Positions 1 through 10,196 are shown, counted from the first letter of the stretch. The stretch is 64,000 nt of DNA from Chloroflexota bacterium (GCA_024232355.1 JAAEPW010000986.1:12395-76394); one strand, 5' to 3'. The notes: generated by a model from the sequence alone, not told the origin. Translations and numbers: made by a program.

Positions 1-2938
1 CCAGCTGGTCTAGCAACCTCCCGTATGCTCTAAACTCATCGCTTAGTCGAAAGCGATACTTGCCAAAAGGATGTTCGCCCCAAAATACCTTACGGGGATG
101 CACATATTGATCCCCTTCTAGAAGCAAGCAAGCGGCATCCTTCAGAATCGCTATTTCCGGAGCATTAACTCTTTTGTCATCATTTAGAAAAGTATATACT
201 TGCTTATTCAGTCCAAAATCGCTGTTCTTGACAGCTTGCAGGAGGTGACGAACAACCTGTGTCGTCTCGGGTTCGCCGGGGATCTCCAGGAACTTCATAA
301 ACGCTGTGGTTCTCCCTTGTTGAGGAACGTCCAGAAAGCGAGCTTGTGTAGCAAACAAGTGTCGGCGGAAAACATCGTAGACTTTGACAGGTTCATACCA
401 CTGTTGAGCATCGCCTTCTGCTGGTAGCCAAGCCATCTGTCTCAGTCGTGCAAACCTGTGCTGTTGATGTTCGAAAGCTCGACTCCACTCGATACCTATC
501 TTAGTAAAGATCTGCTGGATTACTTTACTCCGGTATTCATCGGGTGGTTGCACAACAATTCCAGCGATTCGTGCAATGATCATCTCCGGCCGTGGCACAT
601 CGGTGACCCCCAGCCATTTGAACAATTCCTTGACGGCCTCTTGGTTGTGTTCGGGGATGGAAGCTATGGAAACATGATCATCTCCAAGGATATCGGCAAC
701 AAGCTCGCAATCGAAATAAACAGCCCCAGGTGTTCGGAAGCGACCATCGGTGCACTCAACAATGGGGCAGAAAGAAAGCACCTCCCGAGCCGTATAGTTA
801 TCTCGTATCTTGCCCAGGTTTTCTGCCAGGATCATGGTCAACTCTCTGCAGGCTCGCTCACTCACACCTTTGTCAGATTCGAAAGCTCGTGGGACGTGCT
901 CGATGACATAGGTCTCAAGTGTCAGCACACTTGCATCTAATTCCTTTGTTAGAAAATCCCCGCACCTTTCAACCACTCGTGGATCGACCACATTCGTCAA
1001 CTGAAGTCGATCTTGAAAACCTCCAGGAATCACCAGATGGCCAGATGAGTAAAGTTCATCGCCTGACGGCCAGACACTCAGGTGCTGGAGTCTCTTCACG
1101 TTCTGCGGGTCTGAGCGGACTTGTGCGGGTCGCTCCGCGAACCAATAGAGTAAATCAACAAACTGTTTTGGCGAGCCTTTCCAGATCGATTGCAAATCGT
1201 CCGGGCTCGATGTCTCGAGGATATCAAGGGCATCTGTCACGCCGAACTCGGGCACCAAACCCAATATGGCTTTTGGATTGTCGTCTGCTGCAAAGATCGC
1301 ACTAGGCTCCAGGAGATCGAACGCGATACGAATGTCTGATCCTGCTTTCCTCAAATCATCTGGAGAACACAACCAACCGTCAACAGAGCAGGCAATAGCG
1401 CAGGTTCCTAACCCTTCCTGTGTGGGTGAACGAGAGAGGAGAAGGTCAATTTCATTTGAGAGGATTTCTCGGTTGTCGATTGACTGAATCCAGTTAGGGG
1501 CATCCTCTAGGCGCATAGTCCTGTCTAATCCTGCACCTTTCAGGCCCTGGGCCAGATCCTCAGCACTGAGGTACTTGACACCCACCTCCCGGTCTCTTAG
1601 GACGTTTGAATATGGTGTGAGGTCAGGATGGACGATATCCAAATTGAGTTTTTCCAGAACTGGAAGACAGGGTTCCTCCTTGTCTCTGCTTTGGAGCAAA
1701 CACACCTGAGCAGATTGCTGCCAACGCTCTCGGGAAGTATAGACCAGCGGTAATCGACCTACCAGACGTTTCATTTCGTGCCAAAATGATTGAAGGACAC
1801 TTTCCTTGCTTCCGTTTTCCGCATCCCTCGCCAGTTCTCTGACGTCATCCAGCAACTGCCACAGGCCTTTATGTTCCAGAATCTCTGGAAGATCAGGCAA
1901 GGCCCGCGCCACTGCACGAGCGGCGGCCTGAACGGCTGATGCGTTCCACTCGCCTTGATAATCCTGCTCAAAAAGGATCCGTTTGCGGTCGGAGGATGGA
2001 TAAAAGTCAGCGTTGATGTGCAAAGGCAGTCCAATCGGATGTTGGGTAGGCAGATAGGCATGGAAAAAGCCTTGGATATTGCCACTTTCAACGTCGACTT
2101 TAGGAATGGCAACGATGACCTTTGAGCTTCGTTTCTCTTCAATTTGGCCGCCAACCCTGGAACGGATATCTTTTGCCTTTTCATCAAAGTCACTATGAAA
2201 CAGATGCCAGTGACTGACACTGGTGTCATCTTTGCTCTTCTCTTCAATGAGAATCTCGTCTTTTTCCTGGATCCGTTCGATCTCCTTGACCGTGTGGCCG
2301 TTATGCTTGAGCTTGACCTGCGACAGGTTACGAAGAAAAAGCAGTGAACTCGGTAGTGCACGCTCAAGTTCGTTCAATAGGGTCGTTACCTGCTTGGAGT
2401 TCATTGGTTCGACTCCAAGCTCCTTCCGAATTCCTGTATCTGCGTCCATCGCCCACGGAAATCGAAAACGTGTGCCGACCATGTTACCTATGGGTTGTTG
2501 CACCTTGATACGGCGCTCGGTCACTTGCTCTGGGCAGATAATCCAATGCCGACCCTTTGACATGACCTCTGGCTGATCTGTGATCTGATACACGGCGATG
2601 AACCCAATGCCAAACGCCCCAGTTGTATTACTCTGCCGTCGCTTGTCGCCGCTCGCAGTCAACCGAAAGCGATGGAAATCACAACGATATCCCTTGTCTG
2701 GTTCACGTAACCAAGGGCAATCCGAGTGCTGCATATGTTCGCAGTCTGAAAAGACTCCGTCGTTCTCGACAACGAGCGCGTCATCACATACGTCGAAGAT
2801 GATCTCTGTAGCGCCAGGGACATCATCCGCATTCTGGATCAGTTCGTTCGCTAATGTTATGTAGCCCCGAAGATCTCGAAGTTGTCCATTCAAGAAGCCA
2901 AGATATTCGACTCCTAATGAAAGATAACCTTCTTCCAT
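1..2938 (-). CDS. Sacsin/HSP90-like ATPase domain protein, C-terminus cut by window edge
   Basis: A reading frame of 979 codons stays open from an ATG at 2938 to the left edge, so the stop codon lies outside. The start follows a GGAGAG ribosome site at 2945-2950. The N-terminal ~330 residues look like a GHKL/HSP90-type ATP-binding domain of the sacsin kind: 'ANELIQNADD' (N-box, Glu and Asn), 'VVENDG' (D-x-G box), 'TGAFGIGF' (glycine-rich lid) and 'NADFYPSSDRKRI'. The remaining ~650 residues resemble no domain I can name. The gene is last in the minus-strand operon, 17 bp after the Cas4-like nuclease gene. Sacsin-like ATPases occur in several bacterial defence loci, so a role as ATP-driven chaperone or sensor of this system is inferred. 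Fold assignment is fairly sure; function is not known. Confidence 0.8.
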   Translation of the reverse strand, partial: MEEGYLSLGVEYLGFLNGQLRDLRGYITLANELIQNADDVPGATEIIFDVCDDALVVENDGVFSDCEHMQHSDCPWLREPDKGYRCDFHRFRLTASGDKRRQSNTTGAFGIGFIAVYQITDQPEVMSKGRHWIICPEQVTERRIKVQQPIGNMVGTRFRFPWAMDADTGIRKELGVEPMNSKQVTTLLNELERALPSSLLFLRNLSQVKLKHNGHTVKEIERIQEKDEILIEEKSKDDTSVSHWHLFHSDFDEKAKDIRSRVGGQIEEKRSSKVIVAIPKVDVESGNIQGFFHAYLPTQHPIGLPLHINADFYPSSDRKRILFEQDYQGEWNASAVQAAARAVARALPDLPEILEHKGLWQLLDDVRELARDAENGSKESVLQSFWHEMKRLVGRLPLVYTSRERWQQSAQVCLLQSRDKEEPCLPVLEKLNLDIVHPDLTPYSNVLRDREVGVKYLSAEDLAQGLKGAGLDRTMRLEDAPNWIQSIDNREILSNEIDLLLSRSPTQEGLGTCAIACSVDGWLCSPDDLRKAGSDIRIAFDLLEPSAIFAADDNPKAILGLVPEFGVTDALDILETSSPDDLQSIWKGSPKQFVDLLYWFAERPAQVRSDPQNVKRLQHLSVWPSGDELYSSGHLVIPGGFQDRLQLTNVVDPRVVERCGDFLTKELDASVLTLETYVIEHVPRAFESDKGVSERACRELTMILAENLGKIRDNYTAREVLSFCPIVECTDGRFRTPGAVYFDCELVADILGDDHVSIASIPEHNQEAVKELFKWLGVTDVPRPEMIIARIAGIVVQPPDEYRSKVIQQIFTKIGIEWSRAFEHQQHRFARLRQMAWLPAEGDAQQWYEPVKVYDVFRRHLFATQARFLDVPQQGRTTAFMKFLEIPGEPETTQVVRHLLQAVKNSDFGLNKQVYTFLNDDKRVNAPEIAILKDAACLLLEGDQYVHPRKVFWGEHPFGKYRFRLSDEFRAYGRLLDQL

Positions 2939-2955
2939 TACGCACTCTCCATACA

Positions 2956-4128
2956 CTATGCTCGGACTCTAGGCAAGCGTGGTATTCGTTCCTGCGTATA
3001 ACTGGGACAAAACGTACGGGAATCGCATCTAGTGCAAGTGTTTTCGTCCGTGGCATTTTTCTCCCAGGTGGATAGCACCCGACCAACTTGTAACTCTTTT
3101 CCTCTACAGGTCTCAATTCGGGCGACGACCTCGTCGAAGGAGTGAAGGGCAGTTTGGACTGTGCTGGGATCAATCTCTACGATGCGCAGTGCACGTCGCA
3201 AGCGGAAATCAAGAGGGAGTGGGGGAGGGTCTTCGCCCCTGCGCCAGGCACTGATCAACTCTGCCGTCTCGCTACCAATCTCTGGAATGATGTCTGTTCC
3301 CCCAGCCTGGATCTCTCGACGAAGCTCTATCAAATCGTCTTGGGTAGGCAAAAGCTCGTTGAGGTAGATGATCGCACCAGCGACAATGGGCAAGCTATCT
3401 TGGTGACGATTCCGCAGATGGGCGTAGGTTTGCACTTGCCAGGCGTAGATGTCCCAGTAATTTGGTCCCTCTGCTCCCTCCACGTGCACGGGAGGTCGGC
3501 GCATACCTTTGTAGTCGATGATGATCTCAAATTGGCCAGGTGGGTCTTGCGGAACCGCATCGAGGATGATCTGCACCAACAAATTGTCTTGCAATGCAGG
3601 TTCCGCAAGCTCAACGTGGGTGATGACGTCGATCACGCCGACCATCTCGTAGCGATCGGCCTCTCGGAAGCGATAGCGTTCCGCGATCAGGTCCAAAGGC
3701 AGTGATCGTGCGCCTGTCAGACGTACCTCAGCTCGATGAATCAACGGAAAGAGAAATGGCCCCAGGTCGTTGATCGCGGCTGTGGCACGGGCATCGCCCA
3801 AGCGCTCCAGACGTTCGTCCCAGGGAAAAAGACGCTGCGCGGCCAACCTTCGTTTGACCAGTTCGCAGATTTCGTCTATACGCTCCTGTGGCCAGGGAGG
3901 GAGATCGTTCTGTTCAGCTTCTCGCGCAACGTGATACTGGCGATAGGCTTCTTCCAACACGCTATGGATGAATTGACCGAACCACATCTGGACCGGGCGA
4001 GAGGCAGGCAAGTTACCAATCCGTGTGTACCGGTATTGGAGACCGCAGCGTAAGAACCCCAACAAATCGCCTGTGAGACTGTAAGAAGGCAGAGCATAAA
4101 CAGAAGGTCGTTTGGACAGTTGCATCAC
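2956..4128 (-). CDS. PD-(D/E)XK nuclease, Cas4/RecB/AddB-like with Fe-S cysteines
   Basis: The 390-residue protein has 'FGQFIHSVLEEAYRQYH' near residue 50, the family's N-terminal histidine helix. 'IIIDYKG' near residue 203 is the D-x-K part of the catalytic site. An early Cys ('LRCGLQYRY', about residue 29) and a C-terminal C-x2-C-x5-C set ('CTRCDSRTFC') give the four cysteines expected of a Cas4/AddB-type 4Fe-4S nuclease. Such enzymes are single-strand exonucleases, commonly paired with UvrD-type helicases. Here the helicase gene ends 6 bp upstream, so a joint helicase-nuclease is likely. No CRISPR array is nearby, so this is not called cas4. Confidence 0.85.
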   Translation of the reverse strand: MMQLSKRPSVYALPSYSLTGDLLGFLRCGLQYRYTRIGNLPASRPVQMWFGQFIHSVLEEAYRQYHVAREAEQNDLPPWPQERIDEICELVKRRLAAQRLFPWDERLERLGDARATAAINDLGPFLFPLIHRAEVRLTGARSLPLDLIAERYRFREADRYEMVGVIDVITHVELAEPALQDNLLVQIILDAVPQDPPGQFEIIIDYKGMRRPPVHVEGAEGPNYWDIYAWQVQTYAHLRNRHQDSLPIVAGAIIYLNELLPTQDDLIELRREIQAGGTDIIPEIGSETAELISAWRRGEDPPPLPLDFRLRRALRIVEIDPSTVQTALHSFDEVVARIETCRGKELQVGRVLSTWEKNATDENTCTRCDSRTFCPSYTQERIPRLPRVRA

Positions 4129-4134
4129 GTCACC

Positions 4135-6444
4135 TCAGATTTCTATGAACGGAACGGCACCATCCCAATGACAGCATTCGCTTCGATCCCAACCCGTCGC
4201 TACATTGAGTATGTTCCCGCCGGGCATCGTTCTGCGAAGCCCTACCAGTAGCAATACCTCTTGAGGGCGACTGTAGGCCACAAAGAACTGGCGGAAAAGA
4301 TCATCAAACGCGCGATCGACGGCCGTTCTTTGAGGGGCACCCAAGTCAGTATGGGGACGCAACAACTCTTCCAGGGTATGAGATCGGCCACCATTCACAG
4401 GAAAACGCTTGAACCGGTGGGCAGGGTGGTTTGTCTTAAAGTCTGATCCTACATCCACGATCATCAGCGGAAACTCTAATCCCTTGGACTGGTGGATGGA
4501 GAGAATACTTAGACGATCACGCGGGAAAGTCTCCATCAAGTCCTCGTTGACCTTGATAGTGCCCGCGGCAATTGGCCCCAGGAAATCACGCAGCAGTTCC
4601 TTGACCGAGGCGTCGGACAAACCCTGGTTATTTGGATCAGTGACCACACGTCCTGAGAATTTGCCTACCTGCTCACAGGAGGACACCTGCCGAGTGAAAA
4701 CCTCCAGATAGATCTGACCTTCAGGATCATCGTGTAGTTCGGGGAAAAAGTGAACCAATCCGTAGATCAGGTCCAAGATCGGCACGGAACGTGGCCACGT
4801 CCAGCCTTGGCGTTGTGGATCTCGCTCCGCCCAGCCGATGGCAAAGTTGAGCAAACCCTCGGGGGCATCTTCGGACTCGGCGAAACCGATCGCCTGGTCA
4901 CGCCAGGCGTGGAACATGTTCTGGATACTTGTACTCACTCCACTTGTCTGATCCTCAATCACCCCACCCGGATCAAGGCACTCGAGTAGGAACCCACCAA
5001 ACCGGGCCACGATGGGGATGCCCGTCAGGTCCTGTCCGCGAGGATTGAATACCTCAATACCTTCGTGCTCGAGATCCTGGCGCAGAAGTAAGGGCAAGCG
5101 GGGTTTGCCGCTGGAGTTGAACTCTCGTGGACTGCTACACAGCAGGGAACAATCCCCCAGATCGCCACCAGCGGGGTTGCTTTGAACGATGGCACCGTTG
5201 GGGAGTGTGTATCCCTCGCCACGGAAGACCTGATGGATAAAATCGGAGAGGTCGCGAGACAGAGTTTCCACATTGTCGCGGAACATGCCCAGTATCGGCA
5301 CTCCTGTTTCGGCGGAGGGACCGTAGAGCAACTTGGGCTTTTCCGCGACTCGCACAGCTTGATAGCCATCATCTAATCGAGCATAATCGTTCACAAAGTC
5401 GACAATGGCATGGGTCGAACGGTAGTTAATGTTGAGAAAGATCGGCTCGATTTCTCGTTCAAAGGTACGCTGGTAGCGCTGGGCAAAATCTCGGAACAAG
5501 CTCACGGTGGCGCCTCGGAAACGATAGAGGCTTTGGTCATCATCGCCGACCACATTCAATGCCCCGTGGCAAGCTTGCGCCATCTCAAAGTAGATGCTTT
5601 CCTGCAGCAAGTTGGTGTCTTGGTACTCGTCCACCAGGATGACTTGGAGTTGTTCTAAGAACTCGCCTAGCTGATGCACCCACAGACGATTGAGCATTTC
5701 CTGTTCAAGCAGCGCAAAGTCCAGCATTCCTCGCTCCTGGAGACCGGCGTGGTAGTCGTTGAGAGCGGCATCTACGAGTTGGATGGCATTCTGTTGAGCA
5801 GGTTGTGCATCAGCCACAAAGGTTGGCCAATTTACCTGATCTTGAAAGCGACGCTGCCAGATTTCCTGGAGAATATTGTTCTTGGCGCCGATGTTCCAGC
5901 CCCACTTGCCGCCCCCCCTGATTTGGAGCAGAAAGTTGTCCAGGTCATCGTCCCGGTAGCGACCGCCGCCAAACAACCCTTCTCGAAGCAAAAGTGTTTT
6001 GGATACAAAATCATCCACCAACACCGGCGGCTGGTCACCAGGCTCACGGTACTGACGCAGCACCTGCTCGCAGATGCTATCTATGGTGCCGGTGGTGATT
6101 TGGTTGATGTCCACGTTCGCCAGTTGGGCTTGAATTTCCGGAGGGATTTCCGAATCGGCCTGGAGAGTCTCCAGCAGGCGAAAACCCCAGCCGAGGATCC
6201 GGGAACGCAGCTCTGCGGCGGCCTTGACGGTGAAGGTGGTGGCCAGGATACCCTGGGGCGGGACATCATCGACCAGGATGAGCTTGAGAATACGAAGAGA
6301 GAGGCAGGTGGTCTTACCTGTGCCAGGACCGGCGACGATGAAGAGCGGTTCGCCAGGACCAGCTTCGATAGCGTCACGTTGCTCAGAGTTGGGCCTCGGA
6401 CGGAATGTATTATAGGCTTGGTAGAACCTGTCGATGCTGATCAT
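4135..6444 (-). CDS. UvrD/Rep-family (SF1A) DNA helicase
   Basis: The 769-residue protein carries SF1A helicase motifs: Q-motif/motif I 'RPNSEQRDAIEAG...GPGTGKT' (Walker A about residues 37-44), motif II 'VDEYQDTN' near 270, motif III 'GDDDQSLYRFRGA', and motif V 'SIHQSKGLEFPLMIVD' near the C-terminus, followed by the 'VAYSRP' region. It should be an ATP-driven 3'-to-5' DNA translocase. It sits between the nuclease-like gene at 6448 (3 bp away) and the Cas4-like nuclease gene (6 bp), so the three are almost certainly translated from one transcript. The combination resembles an AddAB-type end-processing machine split into separate polypeptides. Confidence 0.9.
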   Translation of the reverse strand: MISIDRFYQAYNTFRPRPNSEQRDAIEAGPGEPLFIVAGPGTGKTTCLSLRILKLILVDDVPPQGILATTFTVKAAAELRSRILGWGFRLLETLQADSEIPPEIQAQLANVDINQITTGTIDSICEQVLRQYREPGDQPPVLVDDFVSKTLLLREGLFGGGRYRDDDLDNFLLQIRGGGKWGWNIGAKNNILQEIWQRRFQDQVNWPTFVADAQPAQQNAIQLVDAALNDYHAGLQERGMLDFALLEQEMLNRLWVHQLGEFLEQLQVILVDEYQDTNLLQESIYFEMAQACHGALNVVGDDDQSLYRFRGATVSLFRDFAQRYQRTFEREIEPIFLNINYRSTHAIVDFVNDYARLDDGYQAVRVAEKPKLLYGPSAETGVPILGMFRDNVETLSRDLSDFIHQVFRGEGYTLPNGAIVQSNPAGGDLGDCSLLCSSPREFNSSGKPRLPLLLRQDLEHEGIEVFNPRGQDLTGIPIVARFGGFLLECLDPGGVIEDQTSGVSTSIQNMFHAWRDQAIGFAESEDAPEGLLNFAIGWAERDPQRQGWTWPRSVPILDLIYGLVHFFPELHDDPEGQIYLEVFTRQVSSCEQVGKFSGRVVTDPNNQGLSDASVKELLRDFLGPIAAGTIKVNEDLMETFPRDRLSILSIHQSKGLEFPLMIVDVGSDFKTNHPAHRFKRFPVNGGRSHTLEELLRPHTDLGAPQRTAVDRAFDDLFRQFFVAYSRPQEVLLLVGLRRTMPGGNILNVATGWDRSECCHWDGAVPFIEI

Positions 6445-6447
6445 AGA

Positions 6448-8367
6448 CTACTCTCCATCTGGCTTATCATATTCTTGATATTCTTCAAGGAGTTGATCAA
6501 TACAAACGATTTCATCATGTCCAATGCCAGTCTTCAATTCTTCAATTTGCTCAGTGCCAATATCCCCATCCAATACGCACACGGTATGATTTTGCCAGCC
6601 AATCTCGCGTGCCCCAGCACGTGTCTCAGCAACACGATCGTAAAGTTCCTTAGACTTGTCACCCCAATGGTTTTGAGTTATAGATTTGACCTCTGCAGCA
6701 CAGAACATCCGCTCCGCTTGGTCGATACCAATGAACTGCCATTGTCGCCGACCCGTAACTGGGCCAACTACTTGGCGCAAAGAACGACTTCTCCGTTTCG
6801 GCCAACCATGCCACTCTAGATCTGGAAACTTAGACCGCAGCCATAAATAGACAACCTCGTTCAACGGATTATGGCTTGAGTTCGTAGCCAAAGTATTGTA
6901 GAAATCAGCTATCCAGGAGCATGGCTCATCAAGAGAAAGCAACAAAGGTCTTTCAACCTTGCAAAGATCAAGCAACTCACCGGCCTGAAGGATTCTGGAG
7001 AATTCAACAAGTCCACGCAACAAGCTGCCGATAGATTCGCTATAGCAGACCTCAAACAATCCTTCTGCCTCTTCAAGCGTTGGTTGCTCTTGGCGACGCG
7101 CATTGAAGGCGCCACGCACCGATCGTCTGTTTCGTTCAATAGCTACAGCACAAACAGCAAATGCCCAGAGTGGAAAATGGTAGGACATGCTATGTCCGGG
7201 ATGCCAGTCTGGTGCCGTGACCGGCTTCTCATTGCATAGCACATGCGCGAAATCCTCCCTCTTGCCATCCTCAAGTGCATTTATGAGGACTGGCATGTCC
7301 GTGGTCAGATGATGACATATTTCCTTCCAGTTGCCAGCGATTTGATCATATGTTCCTCCCCGGAACACGTTGGTGGGATTGTGCGTCCGCAGGCGATGGG
7401 ATTTGAGGATTTTGGAAATCGAATCATAGTCAATCCGAGTCCAGTCGCGAAAATCTGGAAGAGCGGGAGCATAGACTTCCCTATCATTTTCGACTCGCAC
7501 CGGTCGACGCAGTGCGAAATGAGCAAAAGAACCCAGCAGGCTCTTCCTCTCTGCAAAAATCCCCATATCGAGAAAGAAAGCACGCCGAGCAAAGTTCTCA
7601 CAGAGATTGTTTGCAAGCTGCTGCCCACTGCTTAGCCAGGCCTCTATTTCCTCAGGGGCGAACAGCGATAGAACACCTAATCCCTGTCGTAGCCTTGTGT
7701 TAAAGGAGCCATCCGGTACAATGACAGAATCGCTTGACCTACTTGCGTTCTCTAGCATCTTATCCCGAGTTCCTACGGACAGCATACCTTGAATAGCTTC
7801 AAGGAGATCGATCTCGTCCGATGTCAAGTCGGACTCTGCGAAGCGTTTTTCAACCTCTTCTCTAGTATTTGAGCAACCAGACTCCCAAACTTCACGATAC
7901 ACATCAAATGCCCGTTGGACAATATCTCGAGCTCCCCCCCCACCTAGCATTGATGGTAGAAAGATCAAAGGCGCGCATTGGACAGCGAGATCCTCAAGTA
8001 TCTGTTCTTTCCATCCTCCTTCCGAGCCATAGATAAAAGTTATGAGAGCAAAACTGTCCGAAAACCTATCTAAATGCTCCTGGTATGCCCGAACCATCTC
8101 GTTGTACTCAAGACGTGTCCTGTAGAATTTGGCATCAGAGTTATGTGCATTGTCCCAAAAAGCAACAATCAAGACTGCGCGGACCTTTTCCGACTCATCA
8201 AGAAGCACGATATCGGGTTCGACAGGAAAATCGAACGAGAGTCGACGTGTCACTTGATTCTGTGACACGTCAGGAAGATGAGTAAGAATGCCCCCCAGAT
8301 GTCCTTCGCATGCATGGCCTATATGTTTGCCGATAGCTCGTTCGCTAATCTCCCGTCTAGGATTCAT
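6448..8367 (-). CDS. Unknown protein with a probable C-terminal PD-(D/E)XK nuclease domain
   Basis: The protein has 639 residues and matches no family I can name. Near the C-terminus, 'FIGIDQAERMFCAAEVKSI' (about residues 550-570) looks like the D-x(n)-E-x-K active site of restriction-fold nucleases, followed by an alternating beta/alpha pattern ending in 'HTVCVLDGD'. The N-terminal part has a second similar arrangement, 'EPDIVLLDE...VRAVLIVAFWDN', that lacks the E-x-K lysine and may be a degenerate copy. The middle is largely helical. The gene lies between the HerA-like and UvrD-like genes with short gaps (20 and 3 bp). A target-recognition or cleavage role in the modification/restriction operon is an inference. 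Confidence 0.65.
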   Translation of the reverse strand: MNPRREISERAIGKHIGHACEGHLGGILTHLPDVSQNQVTRRLSFDFPVEPDIVLLDESEKVRAVLIVAFWDNAHNSDAKFYRTRLEYNEMVRAYQEHLDRFSDSFALITFIYGSEGGWKEQILEDLAVQCAPLIFLPSMLGGGGARDIVQRAFDVYREVWESGCSNTREEVEKRFAESDLTSDEIDLLEAIQGMLSVGTRDKMLENASRSSDSVIVPDGSFNTRLRQGLGVLSLFAPEEIEAWLSSGQQLANNLCENFARRAFFLDMGIFAERKSLLGSFAHFALRRPVRVENDREVYAPALPDFRDWTRIDYDSISKILKSHRLRTHNPTNVFRGGTYDQIAGNWKEICHHLTTDMPVLINALEDGKREDFAHVLCNEKPVTAPDWHPGHSMSYHFPLWAFAVCAVAIERNRRSVRGAFNARRQEQPTLEEAEGLFEVCYSESIGSLLRGLVEFSRILQAGELLDLCKVERPLLLSLDEPCSWIADFYNTLATNSSHNPLNEVVYLWLRSKFPDLEWHGWPKRRSRSLRQVVGPVTGRRQWQFIGIDQAERMFCAAEVKSITQNHWGDKSKELYDRVAETRAGAREIGWQNHTVCVLDGDIGTEQIEELKTGIGHDEIVCIDQLLEEYQEYDKPDGE

Positions 8368-8387
8368 AAATAGCTCCTTCTGGACGC

Positions 8388-10187
8388 TTAGTTGAGAGTG
8401 TCGAAATCCGGTACTTGCACTGGCAACGGCACATCCTTATACGATGCAGATACAACGACCTGTCCTCGACTCATCACCTGCAGCTCTCGCTCAAAACCCA
8501 TTAGATCAGACGAGGCATTACGGATCGCCTCGCGCCGCTCATTCTCGTTACCCAAGGACATGGTCAACTCGGTATTGATCTGAGTGAGCACTCCCTGATC
8601 GATCTGGCTGACTTGCTGACTCACCACGGTTAAGCCAATGCCGAACTTGCGCCCCTGGCGGCTGATATCGCGAAAGACTGAGCCGAACCTCATCCGCTGA
8701 GGGTTGAGGACAGTGGGGGCCTCCTCGATGACGACGTTGACGTGGGGCAAGTGATCGGGGGATTTGACCTGATCACCCTCAAGATAGGGCAATTCGCCAG
8801 TCTCCAACCGGCGCACGAGTTCGTCAGCCAGACTGCGCATCCCGATCTGCCCTTGGGTATCGTCGTTACCCAAAGCCTGGCGGATCTCGGCGCGCAAATC
8901 GTCGGGGGTCTCGGCAGCGCGCAGCGCCTTGCGGATGGCAAAGAGGACGCGGGCGACTATGGTAGTGAGGATGAACTGCTCCATCTCGTTCATCAGCGTG
9001 GTCTCGACAACGATAACGCGCCCGTGCTCGAGGGCGCAGAGGATATCGGGGAGCGTGGAAACGTAGGGGAAACCCATCTCGGGATCAAAGCGGGTAAAAA
9101 CTCGGGTGTGACCGTGGCGCAGAAAACCCACGCGGCGCTGCACCGCTGCGATGGTACTGGGCAAGTATTCGGCGGCCAGCTCAACCTGGTCATCCAGACC
9201 ACCGGTCTCCCCCAGCAAGAGTCGCCCGATCCACTGCTCGCCGCGAGCGGCGTAAAACTGGTTGGAAAAGGCGATCTGTTGCTCGGTGAACTCGACAGTG
9301 CTGACCAGGTCATCGGGGACAATATCGGCACGGGAGAGAAGGACACGACGTTCCAAACCATCGTCACTCAGATTCCGGGCCGAGAGATAGTAGAAAGGCA
9401 CAATCAGTTCCTGTTGTTCAGCTTTTGCGTAGGAGGTTACAATACCGTGGATACCATCGGCCCCACCGGTGGACGCGTGCCAGTGGCGGAACTCGTCGTG
9501 AGGATCAATGGCAAAGATAGAGGCCGGAGGACCTTGTACTTTTTCCTGGACAACGGCGCGATTGTGCTCTAGGATCGAGCGGAGGAATACCATCATCAGG
9601 TTGCTCTTGCCGCTGCCGGTACGACCAAAGACACCGATGTGATGAGAAAGGGCATACACGGGGAGATAGATGGGCACGCCAGCGAGCGCTTGTTCACCGG
9701 CGAGCAGGTCGCCGACGTAGAGACCAGACTCTCCCAACTGACGGCGCATCAGCGTACGCACGACGGAGGCAATGCCCGGATTGGTGTGATCTACATAGTA
9801 AACGTCAGAGAGATGCTGGGGCAGGCGACGAGGCCGGTGAAAATCCCACTGGTCGGAGGCAGAATCCCACTCGGCGTAGCCCAGGACGATGCCGCGCAGT
9901 TCGATGAGCTGTTCGTCAGTCAGGTCCTGGGCCAGATAGGAATCGGGCATCACAAGCTTGTTGCGGGCGACCTCGCTCATCTCTACCAGAGGGCTGAGAA
10001 TATTGGCGTACTGGGTGGTGCGAAAGATATAGAACCGATCCGGCCCGCGCCGACAGGGAAGGAGGAAGAGATCGCCGACGGCAACATCGGTATTGCGGGC
10101 GATGACGGTCAGTTGATTGGTGTTCCCTTCAGCCAGAACACCAAAACGTTCGCCTAACCCCTTGAGCAGTTCTTCCATATCGGCCAT
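8388..10187 (-). CDS. herA: HerA-like FtsK-superfamily DNA translocase (DUF87)
   Basis: This 599-residue ATPase has Walker A 'GVFGRTGSGKSNLMM' near residue 190 and Walker B 'VNVVIEEAPTVL' with the paired acidic residues of HerA. 'DISRQGRKFGIGLTVVSQQ' is the sensor/arginine-finger region typical of HerA/FtsK proteins. The N-terminus resembles the small beta-barrel HAS domain. HerA forms hexameric DNA translocases that work with NurA nucleases, and the NurA-like gene ends 9 bp upstream on the same transcript. Standalone HerA-nuclease pairs are known defence effectors, so this pair may act on unmodified DNA here. Confidence 0.88.
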   Translation of the reverse strand: MADMEELLKGLGERFGVLAEGNTNQLTVIARNTDVAVGDLFLLPCRRGPDRFYIFRTTQYANILSPLVEMSEVARNKLVMPDSYLAQDLTDEQLIELRGIVLGYAEWDSASDQWDFHRPRRLPQHLSDVYYVDHTNPGIASVVRTLMRRQLGESGLYVGDLLAGEQALAGVPIYLPVYALSHHIGVFGRTGSGKSNLMMVFLRSILEHNRAVVQEKVQGPPASIFAIDPHDEFRHWHASTGGADGIHGIVTSYAKAEQQELIVPFYYLSARNLSDDGLERRVLLSRADIVPDDLVSTVEFTEQQIAFSNQFYAARGEQWIGRLLLGETGGLDDQVELAAEYLPSTIAAVQRRVGFLRHGHTRVFTRFDPEMGFPYVSTLPDILCALEHGRVIVVETTLMNEMEQFILTTIVARVLFAIRKALRAAETPDDLRAEIRQALGNDDTQGQIGMRSLADELVRRLETGELPYLEGDQVKSPDHLPHVNVVIEEAPTVLNPQRMRFGSVFRDISRQGRKFGIGLTVVSQQVSQIDQGVLTQINTELTMSLGNENERREAIRNASSDLMGFERELQVMSRGQVVVSASYKDVPLPVQVPDFDTLN

Positions 10188-10196
10188 AGGTCACCT

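Noticed and set aside
2956..4128. CRISPR adaptation gene cas4
   Set aside because: The fold and cysteines match, but there is no cas1/cas2 or array, and the gene is embedded with a UvrD helicase.
5674..6819. A 381-codon plus-strand frame
   Set aside because: Antisense to the UvrD-family helicase and its neighbour, with no domain signature.
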